Positions 23,501 to 36,500 of a stretch of DNA of 64,000 nucleotides are shown here, in pieces. The notes under the pieces are model-generated. The model made no database searches. It saw only the letters and a program-made list of their open reading frames with translations, and was not told the origin of the DNA. Location: positions 15,599,501 to 15,663,500 of the forward strand of contig NC_079881.1 in assembly GCF_029227915.1 (NCBI RefSeq), written 5' to 3'. Each line of letters opens with the position of its first letter. Positions within the stretch are counted from its first letter, which is position 1. Both the position numbers and the translations under genes were made by a program. Origin of the DNA: Hydractinia symbiolongicarpus. Lineage: Eukaryota; Cnidaria; Hydrozoa; Anthoathecata; Hydractiniidae.

Positions 23501-26500
23501 ACACACTGCCAAGCAGTGAGCGGGATTCGATCAGCAGTCCCCAGAACTGGGAGCCACAGACGAACCCACTACACTACATGTGGCAATATGTTAGTGATGA
23601 ACTCAGATTGTTTATCTGGATGGTGTGTATACATATAGGTGAATATTTATCATAGCACATCCGTATTTCATTCTCAACAGAGAATGCTTCACCCCGATCA
23701 GACCTCTGATCATGACGGGCGAGTATAATGCGCGTCTCTGCTGTCCAATTCTGTTTTTCCTTTTAATTTCTCAGAATTGATAAATCAATTTCGTTAAGGT
23801 TACTGTAAAGGAAAAAGATCACTTTATGAGTAGTCTCAGAAAAACCCTTTGTCAATACTTTTATATTTTTTTTATTTATTTTTTTTCTGTTTTTGAATGC
23901 TTCATGAAAGACTTTTTTGATGGTGTTATTTTCGTGGGATGTTAAATTTCCAAAAAGAAAATATAATGAAATAAACACACACCATTTTTTTTTTCACCAT
24001 ACGTTTTAAAATGGCTTCTTTTTCGGAACGCGTGGTCGCAGACTTCTCGTTTTTGCACCATTATATTCAGCATAAATTAAATTTAAAAAGGTTCCCGTAT
24101 TTTTTTTTGTAACAACGTTGTTATGAAATTATTTGTAATTATATATAATCATTTAAAAAAATGCATATTTTTTTCTTTCTATCGTCATAATTCGCTAATC
24201 AGTAATTTATACAAAAAAATCCGGGAACATTTTGTGCATAATTTATTCAGCTTTTTTGCACATATTTTGTCGAAGGTGTGAAGGATATAACACCTCTGGA
24301 AAGGCTTTTTCAAGAGAAAAGGGATGTTCCAAATATATTCATGGAATATAAAATATGTCATTCGAAAGAGAATTTTTTTTTCTATATGTCATGAATTTTT
24401 TGCAAAAAACCTAAAAAAAAATTGTTTCCTTTACAGTAACCTTAAGCAAAGATAAACAGAGCAGTATGGGTAAAGTCTGGAAATTTAATATTACAATCTA
24501 TTGGCCTGTATATCTTTCATTAAATGATGTTCTGTCATGTCGTTAAATGAACATAAACATGAAATTTTTCTTTTAGTTCGTAATACTTTCCCTAAAAATA
24601 ATGTGTCATCAGCAAAACATTAAGACACCTGGGACAAGCAACAAGTGTTATTTTGGCAAAGAATTTTATGATAATCAATTCATCCTCATATTATTTCTGC
24701 ATTGATAAAGTTTGAATGCATATTATCCTTTAACAGGTCTAAAATTACTGATGACAGAAAATGTCAAAATTTGCTATTACTTAAATATGACATAATTTAT
24801 GCAACATAATTAAATCTAAAAATTCTTTAAATGTGAATATCTTGAGAACAAAAAGAGCTTTTTAAAAAATTAAAAAGGACTTGTTAAATAACTTTTTAAG
24901 CTCTATAATAAAGTCCAACATTTTTAGACCTCGGGTTCCCTTATGTTCTTAACATGTTCTAAAGCTTTAGACATCTGAATCCATATGTTCTTTTTTGTTC
25001 TTATTAAAAAAGTGTAAACTGGTAACAATTGTTTAGTGTTCCTGTGTTGCTAACCTGTTTTACAAGAACATCAAGACAATATGTGAGAACAAAGCTATAA
25101 AACTAAGAGATACCCATTGTAGTAACAGGAAATAAAACTACAAATACAAACATATAAATGAAAGCAGAGCCATAAAAGTATCGTAGCAAAATGTCAAAAA
25201 GTTGGGTCCCCCCACCATCATTAAATACAGAGACCAATTACAAAAAATGGAAAAAAGAAGTTCAAATATGGCAAGCTCTCACAGAACTAAAAGCGGAAAA
25301 ACAAGGGCCAGCTATGTTCATAGGTTTAAAAGGGAAAGCTAAAGAAGCAGTATTAGAATTGGAAATTGAACAAATCAGTGCCACAACTCGGGTAGAAGCT
25401 ATTACTGACTGGATTGGATTGGACAAAATTTACTTGAAGGATGAAAGGATGAAAAATTTAAACGACTGTCTGAAATGAGCAGGAATGATCACCTTATAGA
25501 GTTTGAACGTTTATGTCACAAAATCCAGGTTCACCATATGGAATTCCTGGTGGAGTTTTGACATTTAACCTTACAGAGCAGCAACAGTTGGCTAGAGCAA
25601 CTATAAATGAATTACGATGATCCAATGGTATTACAGTTAAAAAAAAATATTTGGTGATACTGTAGAGCCTATTTAAAGGTAGAGCCTATTTTACAGGCAA
25701 GTGCAGATTCTACAGATTAGAATTACGTTACTAAAAGCGGTGGATATCAGCGTTCAAGGTTTAAAAGAGGAAGGGCTACAGCATTAAATCAAAGATATGG
25801 ATTGAGGAAAACCAGATTCAGTAATAGAGTAATGAATCCGCCTGATAAATTTGGAAATCCTTTCAAGTGCAATATTTGTCAGTCCATTTATCACTGGGCT
25901 ATAAATTGTCCCCATTCTTATGAGAATCAGGAGTCTGAAGATGTGAAAAAGGAGGAGAGTCGTTTAAAGGTTACTTTTTTTTCTAAAATTAAAGAAAGTA
26001 AAATGCAATCCTTTGTTGTTGAAACTTTGTCATGTGCAGTTTTGGACTGTGGTTGTACCAAAACAGTCTGTCGTAACACTTGTTACCAATGTTTCATTGA
26101 TAATATTGATAGTGATAAACTTCTAGAAGAGTATCTAGGTGGAACAAGAATTAAATTTGAAGATAGTGAAGCAGTTTGTTCCATAAAAAGAGTAATCTTA
26201 CCTGTAATCATTGGCTCAAAAGAAGTTAATCTAGAAACAGAAGTTGTTCCCAATGAAATACCTTTGCTTTTGAGTCAAACATCGATGAGAAAAGCAAATG
26301 GAGTTTTAGATTTTAGCAATGATACTGTTAAAATGTTCGGAGAATGCCATCCTTTAAAATTTACCACCACAGGTCACTGTTGCATACCTTAGATGAAAAG
26401 AATTATGACCTTTATGCTTCCTCAAGTTGCCTTTTTATGTGCAAGTGAAAAATCCAAAAGAAACAAGATCGTCAAACTTCATCGTCAGTTCTGTCATCCA

Positions 26501-29500
26501 AGTGCTGAAAAATTAAAATCTCTCATTAAAGCATTCTTTTTTAGAAGACCAGAGTGAAATCATGAAATTGATCGATAATGTCTCACACTCTTGTAAAGTA
26601 TGCGTTAAGTATAGAAAAAACAAGCCACGTTCTATTGTTGGCTTACCAACCTAATACAATATCTTGTGCTACACAGATAACAAATGTTTGTATGAAGCTG
26701 CACATTTAACCAAAGCTTTAGAAGACAAGCGATTAAGAGGTGACATGGCTTCTCTCAGACAGAGCATCAATCAAAAGGAAGTTAAATTGAAGTGGATTCC
26801 CACCAAACATCAGTTAGCAGATGTGTTAACAAAGCAAGGAGCAAATAGCACACTTCTACTGAATGTGCTACAAAATGGTCATAAAGAGTATAGTGAACAA
26901 TTAAATGTTGTATTTTCAAAAAAATTTATTATAAAGAGTTGAGTTTTATTTTCAGAATTCATTGATAAATACCAAATAGCACTTGGCATCGCACAACTAA
27001 GGACCCAAGAAATAATAGTCTTCGGTAACTATTTGATCAAGACTTGTATAGTAGAGGGCATTGGTGAAAAGTTTCTCCCCGGGACCACTATACTAAGCGA
27101 GTAGTAGTCGCTATAAATCCCTCCCATGCCCGAATAAACTGAACAGGGTGCAAAAAAAAAAAAAAAAATAGCCAAAATGCTGAAACCTTCATGTTTTTCA
27201 ATGTAAATCTCTGTTTCGAATTCTTGTTGCTGTTAATAAATTTTTTGTCCAAGTAGTTTCTGATTAGGTCAAACTGTTCCATTCCATATAACGTTGTTGA
27301 AACAGTTTGGCTGTTGTTAGCAGTTTCTTCCAAGTTATTATTCAAAGCTTTGCCTATTTTTAAGATTTATGTAATCGCTTGACCTTAAATACTTGAAAGC
27401 TAATCAACCTGTGATTGAATTTCTAAAAATTCCACCCTTTTGCTTGAAAATCACGTGACAACGTGATACCAAGGTTATTTCTGTAAGTATTATGTAGGTA
27501 TTTATATAGTGTTAGGATTTTCTACACATAAACTAATATCCCTAAGAGCAAAAAACTGTTTTTCTGTTGCCTCTTTGTGCTACAGTCACTTGTATAGATC
27601 AACATATTAATAATAATCATTGAATTAACGTTATTTTCTTTTTTTACAGGGAAGGGCTGAATATTTAGTCAAATGGCAGGGTTACTCTTCAAAGTAAGAT
27701 TTGTAATTTCGATTGGTTTTATGATTTTTGTGCATGTGTTAATAATTATTTAAGTCAACATGATTTGTTAGTGATTTCGTTGGTTTTGAGATAGATTGGA
27801 ACTGAAAATGAATAACTTAATTATGTAGTTAATATAAAAGATTTCTTTTCATGTTTTTATATGTTTTTTTATCTATTTTGAGTAATTGTCCTTATCCTAA
27901 CTCCTTAGTCCTCTTACTACCACTATTTGAATGTATGTTGTTATGAACCAAGTAATTTTTTGTAATACTTTCACCTACCGCGCCCTTCTTTTAAACACCC
28001 CTTCTTAAAACAGTTGTATCCTCTTACAGTGAACTGAACTAAAACTCTGCAGTGGAATTAAAATTGGCATTATGTTTATTTGGTACCCACAAACAATAAA
28101 TCCCACCCCCTAAAAAATTAAAATATTAGCAAATAAACCATAGGCCTGTCATTCACAAAGTTAAATACATATGAAATATCGTCAATTGGGATCTGCGACC
28201 ATTAGTTTTGACTTAAAATAGATAGATAGATAGATAGATAGACTTACTTTTTTATAACTTTAGATTTAACACTTGGGAACCAGTTGAAAATATACTTGAT
28301 GAAAGATTGTTGCAGTCTTTTAAAATAAGGTATGGTCTTATTATTAATTTTACAATGGGTGCCTTCGAAACGATTTATTTTATTTTTCAGTATGTCCCCA
28401 TCACTGTCTCATCCTGTTTTGTTTTTTACTTGTATCAAACCATGACTTGACAGCCTTAATTTTTTAACCTCACAAACCAGACTATTTCTTGAACCTCATG
28501 TTATAACATATAAGCACCTAAGGATGATGTCGCATAAATGTTTTCATGCTGAAGGATGGCCATATGCTTCAGGGATTGAATTTACCATAAATTTCATCCG
28601 TCGAAATTGGGACCCACAATTTTTTATGGATAAAAAGTATGATCTACGAAAAATTGTTTTCCACGAAGGTGAGACGTGTCTATAACTGTAATTTTGAATT
28701 TTGTTTAATAAAAAATTCTTTATTCCTGTTCATTCTTTTTTTTCAGCCATCCTTTTCGTGGACGCAAAAGAAAAAGAGGGGGGGGATTTGGAAAGTGGAA
28801 TAAAAAAGCAAAAATTGAGGTATGTACTATTTATATATTTGATGTTGCAATATACAATTACTACAGGTGCGGCAATAACATTCAGTGAAAAATGGGTACA
28901 AGAGGTAGCCTAAACCCTAAATCTCCTTAAAATCTAAAAAATTGAGATGCTCCTAAAATTTACTAAATAACCTAAAATTTGGACTCCCTCTTAAAAATAT
29001 AACTAAAATGATGAATTAAGATAATTTCTGCAATCTGAAATAAACAGCATTATACAACATCTGATATTAAAAAAGGAAACGCTTGATTATTGGTAACTCT
29101 TCGTTTCCACCTAAAATTTTGAGAAAATCTTCAAATATGGCGTTCTTTATACATTATCAGATTTTCTCCCTAAAATTTGCACCCAAAACCTCTTGATCTT
29201 GTCAAAAACCAATTGCATCATTGAAAAGATTTACATCACATTACATCATCATAAATTGATTGGTGGCTTTTTGGTAGAGCGTTCGCCTCCAGAGCAGAAG
29301 TTCTAGGGTTTAAACTAGTAATACCTAAGTGTATATCAATTTTTTTACCTAACGTTGAGCATAGGAATAGGTTTGTTACCTTGCGCGGTTGTTTAGTTGA
29401 GTGGCTGTTGTGCTTTCACGCCTTCCGCAACTCAAATGGGAGCTTTAAATGCACTAGGTAACCCCAATTTGCAGGTCCCTCATTGATAACAGTGTCATTA

Positions 29501-30492
29501 GGAACTGGCGAGGCTATCCTAATACAATAATAACCGATTACCATATTGTCCGAGGTCTAAGTGCCGAAAGAGCGTGCAAGGTCGGTGCAATGACTGAGGG
29601 CGATATTTTCGGTACAGCACGGGGTAATAGGTTATTATTGTATTTGTTAACCGTGTAAGTTTGATAAAAATAAAAAATAAGAATTTTGATTTAAGTGTTC
29701 TTATAATAATATAATATAAATTTGAAACAGTTCTGTCTAAAAACACAACCATTTCATGCGGAATTCGAAACTCGCTGTCGAATAAATCCATGTAAACAAA
29801 ACATTATGACAGTTCGACACTTACGGAAAAATGTGTACAGTTAAATGTGCAACTAAAATTTAGATACAGCGAATTTTGAATTAAATTTTGTACTAGCTAG
29901 CCAAGAATAACTTGGGCTTCAACGATTTTTAACATTGACTGGGTCACCAAAAAACTGAATAAGTCTCAAAAGGGGGAAGAAGGATGCATTTTTTTATAAC
30001 TTTAAAAAGGTAAAAAGTATTGCACTGATTAAACGGATGCCCACTTTTAAAGGGTACACGTATTAGAAATGAATCGAAAACACATTGAAATGTTTTTTTG
30101 ACATTAAAAAAATTCTAATTTGAATTGAGGAAAGGAGCGCTCTGTCGAGCAGCAGTGTTTATTTGTGTAAACACTAATAATAATTCTAGACCAACGCGAA
30201 AATTCGTTTTCTATGAGTTCGCGAAGATCAATGTTCATGAAAAACAAATTAAGTTTAGTATCGTTCTGTTGATTTATATTGCATGGATATTTTCTATTAA
30301 TCACTAAACATAACGTGAAGATGCTCAAGCCCGCTAAAAGAAAAGCATAAATTTTAAAGTTCAATCTTCGCGAAGTTTCCAAAGAGCATTGATTCGCAAA
30401 ACTTTATTTTTTAACACGGCTCATTCGCAAATTTTTCGCCCTTAAATTAGTCAGCCTCGTTTCTATTGCTTGAAAATTGCAAAATGTTTCTC

Positions 30493-30527
<35 letters not shown>

Positions 30528-33500
30528 CTTTGTTACTTTTCTATGACACTATTACAAGCTCGTGAGCTTGTATTAAAACGCAAATGAGTCCTACAAAAAT
30601 GGAAATTTTTTCCTCTCTGAGCACAGACACGGGAGTAGTCGTGTGTTCGAATCTCATCTTGGTAACTATTTTTACTTTTTTTTTTCTTTTTACTATCTTC
30701 CCTGCGAGGATGTGTTTCCAACTCGTAACTAACTAACCAAATGGTCAATTGCAACATCACAGATTTAAACTTCATACCTAAACTCTCTAAGTACTTGAAA
30801 GTCATCTAAATGACGTTTCAGGCCAAAATTCGCACTTGTTTTCGACAAAATTTGGCACAGTTAACAAAAAAATTATGCTGAACATAATAGTGGCATCATA
30901 ATTTTTGTGACCTAAATGTCATTTTAGGCCAAAACTGGCCTGAAAATTAAAACTACTTTATTTTCGACAAAATTTGACAAAGTTAACAGAAAAAGTATGC
31001 CGAGCATGATGGTGACATCAAAATGTTAAATTTTTTGTCAACTAAATGCCATTTAAGACCATAAACGTTTCAATCGCGCGACTTTCAACAATGAATGATA
31101 GGCAGTATTTTTGTTAGCAGAAATTGTAGAATTGGGTCGCATTTTCGATGTTTCATAGTTGTGCATTTTTAATAGCTTGTGTATTTTTTAAAAAGATAAG
31201 TGTTGAAAAGATTTATTTAACTAACTGGTAAAGTTAAGGTCTCTCCAAATGCCTGGAAAGTAGTCTGCGAAAAATAAAATTTCCACAAAAATACGTAAGA
31301 GAAAAACGAAGATGCTCCACCATATATAAATAATGACGGGAACGAAATTTTTTTCGCTACGCTAATGACACGCCAACATAGTGAAATATGATTTCGGAAA
31401 CACTTCGAGAATTTTTTCCGATTCCTTCCTTGTTATTTTTCTCCACGCTATTCACAGGATTCTTTTTAACGAAGTTTGCTGTTTGTGACAGTTCTGGTAA
31501 TATATTTTTTTAACTACAGCTATTTCCTTTTTTGAACAATTAAGATCGAATATTATTTTTCTTTATTTTGCTTTTTCTTTTGTTACTGAATTACTGAATT
31601 TTGAAAATTTCAGGTGGAGCTTGTGGTCTTTCTTCTTCCTGTCAATCAGTTTACTCCAGACTGACTTTTCGAGGAATTTTCCGTTCAAGAAGATCTCACA
31701 AATCAATTTTAAAAAAAACTGCGTAGTGTGTAACAAATATTATTGCCTATCCTGAAGAGCAAAATTTGTCGTGTCTAACTTCGTAACAGAAATCACAATT
31801 TGATAGACAGCTTTTTGTAAACTTTATTTGCTAGGTTGTTTACGTATATCATACGTCTTGTTTTGTTTGCGACTCCATCGTACCATTATGGTGGACGTTT
31901 ATGGTGGCCGAGGAGTGCCAACGCCTAAATTTCGCAAAGAAGAATTAAAATCTAAAGTGAATGTCAAAGTCAAAGTTTCAAAATTCAAACGAAAGTTTAA
32001 AGTAAAAGTCATTATAAATTGATGACACTATTCGGCCAGTGACGTGGCCTAACAGTGCCAACGCGCTAAAAAAGTAAAAACACAAATTTATCGTCTAATG
32101 ATAAATGATAAAATTTGTCGGTACCGTAGCATTCAAAAAATATTATAACAAGCTGATTCCACATTTTTCTAGAAGCCCTGGCATTGAAGTTGCGTCTTAA
32201 AAAATATATGTGAGGATCCTGAGGACGTAAAAACAAAACAAAAGTAGAATAGGTGTAACTAGCTCATTTTATGGACTCCAAACTCATTGCGTCAGAATTT
32301 CAGTACGAGATCTCGCGACTCTTGAAACTGTGAAGTATGCACACTAGCAAACCTTAGACTGAATGATGGAGATTTCCTGGAAATTTTATGTAAAACGGAC
32401 ATCAAAAAGTTATATTGGGCAGGAGCACAAAATAGCTATTTTGAGAAAAACATGTTAAAATATTTTTTTGTTTCGTTTTCAACTATTTTAGAAGCAGTAG
32501 TAGGGCATTACGGCGACTTCTCGGTCACCCCAACACCTAAGGTCTTAAGTCTTAAGTTTCGTCTTCTCTGACGAGTTTAAATCATTTTTCATTTCATTCC
32601 ATAGAGCTGTTGTACACTTTGAAGGAACCTTTCTCCATCTTTTTCGATAGAGTTTAAAAAAACCCAAGTAAGCACTATTGACAGAGGGGAAGAATAGTTA
32701 AAGTAACAATTATATGAATCTATATTAAATTACCCGTATACGTCTGTCTGTCTGTCTGTCACGCAAAATGGTACTGCAAGTAGCAAGACGCACGCAATGC
32801 GGTATAAAAAGAACAAGCGAACCCGTGAATTTTTTTAACGGCCACCGACTAGTAAATAATATACAGTAGCTGAAAATACATCAACATGTATCAAATATTA
32901 ATCAAACAAAAGAGTTTCATAAACAAAACATAGCAAATCAATTTAATGTTTCTATGCAAAAAATAAACGAAGAAGGATGGGTTAATTTCTTAAAGTAAAA
33001 AGAATAACTAGATCAACGTTGTTCAAATCTATTAAACAAAATATTGTACTTCAGATCATAGTCATAAGAAAAAAAGATAGTCTAGAGGCAACGACCACCG
33101 ACATTGTTTGCGCAAACTATCCTTAAGTTGTGTCGGACGACCCTCCGGCGGCTCAAATAGGAGAGAATTACTTGGCTGGAGATGATCTTGATGATTTATT
33201 TAAGTTAATTGATAGTGGTTTTTTGGAAGATAATGTGGATTTTAACACAGAATTAGATGCTGTTGTAACAGAAGTTGAAATCTGCAAGATGAGGTTTACC
33301 ATTGCCAAAAATTGCGATAAAGTTTGTAAATCACAAGGTGTCCAACTAGACATTGCAATTTTATGCACGCCTTGTCAGAAATGCCAGATGCTAGCCCTTT
33401 TCTGTCCGTACCAAAATTGTCAAAGGAAGAAAAAATTCTAAAGAAGCTACATCCATTAACATTAAAATTAATGATGAAAAAAAGTGGTGAGATATGTTTT

Positions 33501-36500
33501 GGTGACAGATGTTCACCTGAATCAGCAAGATGTATGTTTTCAGAGGATAAATTTAAATATTCAACTGATGAAGCTGTTGAACTTTGGAACAAAATAAAGC
33601 CCCGATTGAAAGTTTTCATGGTGATGCTGAGGATTTTTATTCTTATTTTTATGGCTTACTAGGGGATAATCTTCTACCCTTAAAGTTGAAAGATGTGACT
33701 TAAATCAACATTTTATTAACTGAAGCTGCTAATCACATTTTAATTCATCTCTCGGGAACCGATAAAGTTATGGCGTCTCTTCCTGATACTGTTTTGGCGA
33801 TTACTGAAAATGAGCTGAAAAGTTTGCAATATATAGCTGGATTTATTGTACAAAAGCTTCACACAAAATTCCGTTTCTCAAAGAAGTGTACTGATTACAA
33901 CAAGCAGGCTATTTTAATTTTACAGGCGTGAAAAGTTGACTCTGACAATTCGCAGACATTAGTATACGGGACAGAGGTGAATTGTGAAGAGTGAATAAAC
34001 AAATTGAAGATGTTTTTCGAGAATGTGAAAAAATATTTTGATCGAAAACTTCACATTTCAGCACAACTTTGAAATGTCATGATCTTGTTGAAGATATGTT
34101 GAAAAACTGTTCTATTTTGTCAAACTGTAATAGTGTTTGTTATACTGTTGATCCAAAAGTCAGCAAAGAAGTCAGTATAAACCTTCTGGAACATATGCTC
34201 ACGTTGTATACAAGAGTTCAGAGTGTTTCATATGCAAGAGATATACGTGAAAAACACGAAACTGCTAAGAAGGCTGCAAAAAAGAGATCACTGAGAACTG
34301 AAATAAAGAAATCAAGCAGCAGCACAGACATGGGACACTGATTGACTTAGTTCCAGGCATGAACTTTAAAAACTGCCATAACGGCTATTTTTATAGCCAC
34401 ACACTTAATAAAAATCATTATTCGGCTTAGCTTACCAAGTAAAAATAGCTGCTGCTATATAGTAATTTTTTGCAGCTTCAAATAGTAAATATTATTAAAT
34501 TCTACCAACACTAAACTTTGTTGAAAAAAATTGTAAAAACAAACAAACTTACCCTTGAGTAGTATTATGGTTTAATCTCCCTAATTCCATAATAAAAATG
34601 AAATTGGCATTTCTAGAGTGAACCATCAACAAAAGCCAATCTCTAGTCTTTCAGAATAAGAGAAACCAAAAAATAATGTTTTTTTAAATTTGTGGCTATA
34701 AAAATAGCCGTTGTGACAGTTTAAGTTCATGTCCGGAACTTTTGGGTTTACTGAGTCTTCTTTCTTTTCGGTAATGGAGTGTCATCAATGATGTTAAATT
34801 TACTGCTTTGATATTATCATTATACCCAACATCTCTTACAGAAGGATTGTCACGACGAGATCCAATTGCACGTTGTCTACCAAAATAGTTTTCTAAGTCA
34901 TCCTGGCAAAATCTTTCTGAAAGAATATATGGTACACCATGTTCTAAAAGGAATTTAACAACTTCTTTGCTTGAATTGACTGTAATTTTTAGTCCTTCGT
35001 GTGTCTGCCAAGAAATAAACATATTTGATTTTGCATTTTTTGTAAAGTTTCCGTCACGCTCTTTAATAGATTCTTTCCATAATGTAAAATAGGAAAGGAA
35101 ATCATCCAACCATGCAAAACGTACATCATCAACAGACTCATAAGGCTTTAAAAATGGCTTTCTTTTCAACTCATGTTCAACAGTGTTCTTTACGTTCGAA
35201 CAATCAAAAAATTTGTCCATCATAAGACCAAATTGTCCTGTACCAGCTGCTTCAGGTGGACCGAATTGATTCAAAACACTACCAACAGTTTCACTAAGGA
35301 CTTGAGCGGCAAGACGAACTTTCATTACAGAGAAAGGTGTCAGTTGGACATGATCATTTGTCAACTTGTGAACTAACTTTAAGCCACTTTCTAGGTCTTC
35401 ATGATAGAGTTGTGTAACATGACTCCAAAAAATATACAAACCACTATTCCACATATAACGTGTAGCTCTACCAGAACCAGAAGTAGCAATACTAGACCAC
35501 AGGAGAATGAACAACTTGATTGTGTCTACGAACCAGATAATATTTTTAACAGGTTTGTTACAAAAACAGTTGATAAAAATGGAGACACAGACACTTGCCA
35601 AAAGAAATAACAAGAGTGACAAAGTACTTTTTGGATCGATGTTTCACAATGCCATGCAAGCTGACATCAAATCATTACCTCCGCTCTCCTTTAATTCAAG
35701 GTGTACTTGAAATCAAGTGTGATGTCATGATAAATGTGCGATTAACAATGCTTCAAACAAGACTGACAACAGGCTACTTAGAATTATATATGTATATGTA
35801 GAACCTGTAGAAGATGACACTTGCTCCGTCATCTAGCATGCCCGCCACACCGTCGAAGAAGAACAAGAGAAAGAAAAAGTCAACTTCGGATCAAGATTGT
35901 GGACATGGGAGTAGAGATATTCGTGAAATGTTTTTGAGCAACAAAAGAAGAAGAGAGTCCAGCAAAAAAATTGTATTGTTATCGAATAATTCTTGATATA
36001 GGATAACAATCAAATATTATATAGAAAAAATTCACCAAATTATTGCCTCCCTCTTCTCTTCGTTTTTTGTCTTGAAATTTGAAATTTCTGATACGAAGAT
36101 ATTCAAACCCTTCCGTTTTTCGATTTTTAGCTGATTTCCTCACATTGAGTGGTGCTTTGGAGCCATTTTTAGAGTTAGAGTTTTAGAGCCATTTTTCGGG
36201 CTGATTATTTTTTTCGTTGTGATTCTATTATTTCTACCCTTGTCCTCGGAGCCCTCGTTATTTAGGAGTTTTTGGCCTTTAAAACTTGGAAAAACTTTCT
36301 CGAATTTTGGAAAAAGTTGATTTTTCGCGAAAATAACTTTCGCGAATTTCAGGTTAAATTTCTTACTGCGCAGAAATTTTAACGAAAAGGGGCCAAAATC
36401 GCGAAAATTTCTGCCCTTAAAGTAGGCTCTGTAGTAGCTATGTACACAATTTAGAAAAGGCAAGGGAGAGATTGGTTCTTTTTCACAAGCGATTTTCTGT

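Larger units (their letters stand above)
22743..24950. mobile_element. 2.2-kb element with ~250-bp terminal inverted repeats
   Basis: 22743-22993 is the inverted counterpart of 24698-24950; both ends contain GGGAACCC, and shared words include AATTACTGATGAC and CATTCAAACTTTATCAATGC in opposite orientation. The arms have diverged by many substitutions. The interior carries a direct repeat, a tRNA-like head and a nested MITE. No transposase. Confidence 0.65.

Noticed and set aside
23515-23578. Functional tRNA gene
   Set aside because: Only A/B-box-like words; no cloverleaf could be drawn. The same holds for 16738-16814 and 29270-29330, which are SINE heads.
31828-32022. Lys/Val-rich small ORF as a host gene
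   Set aside because: Composition from a short DNA repeat (AAAGTMAAAGT); no splice or family support.
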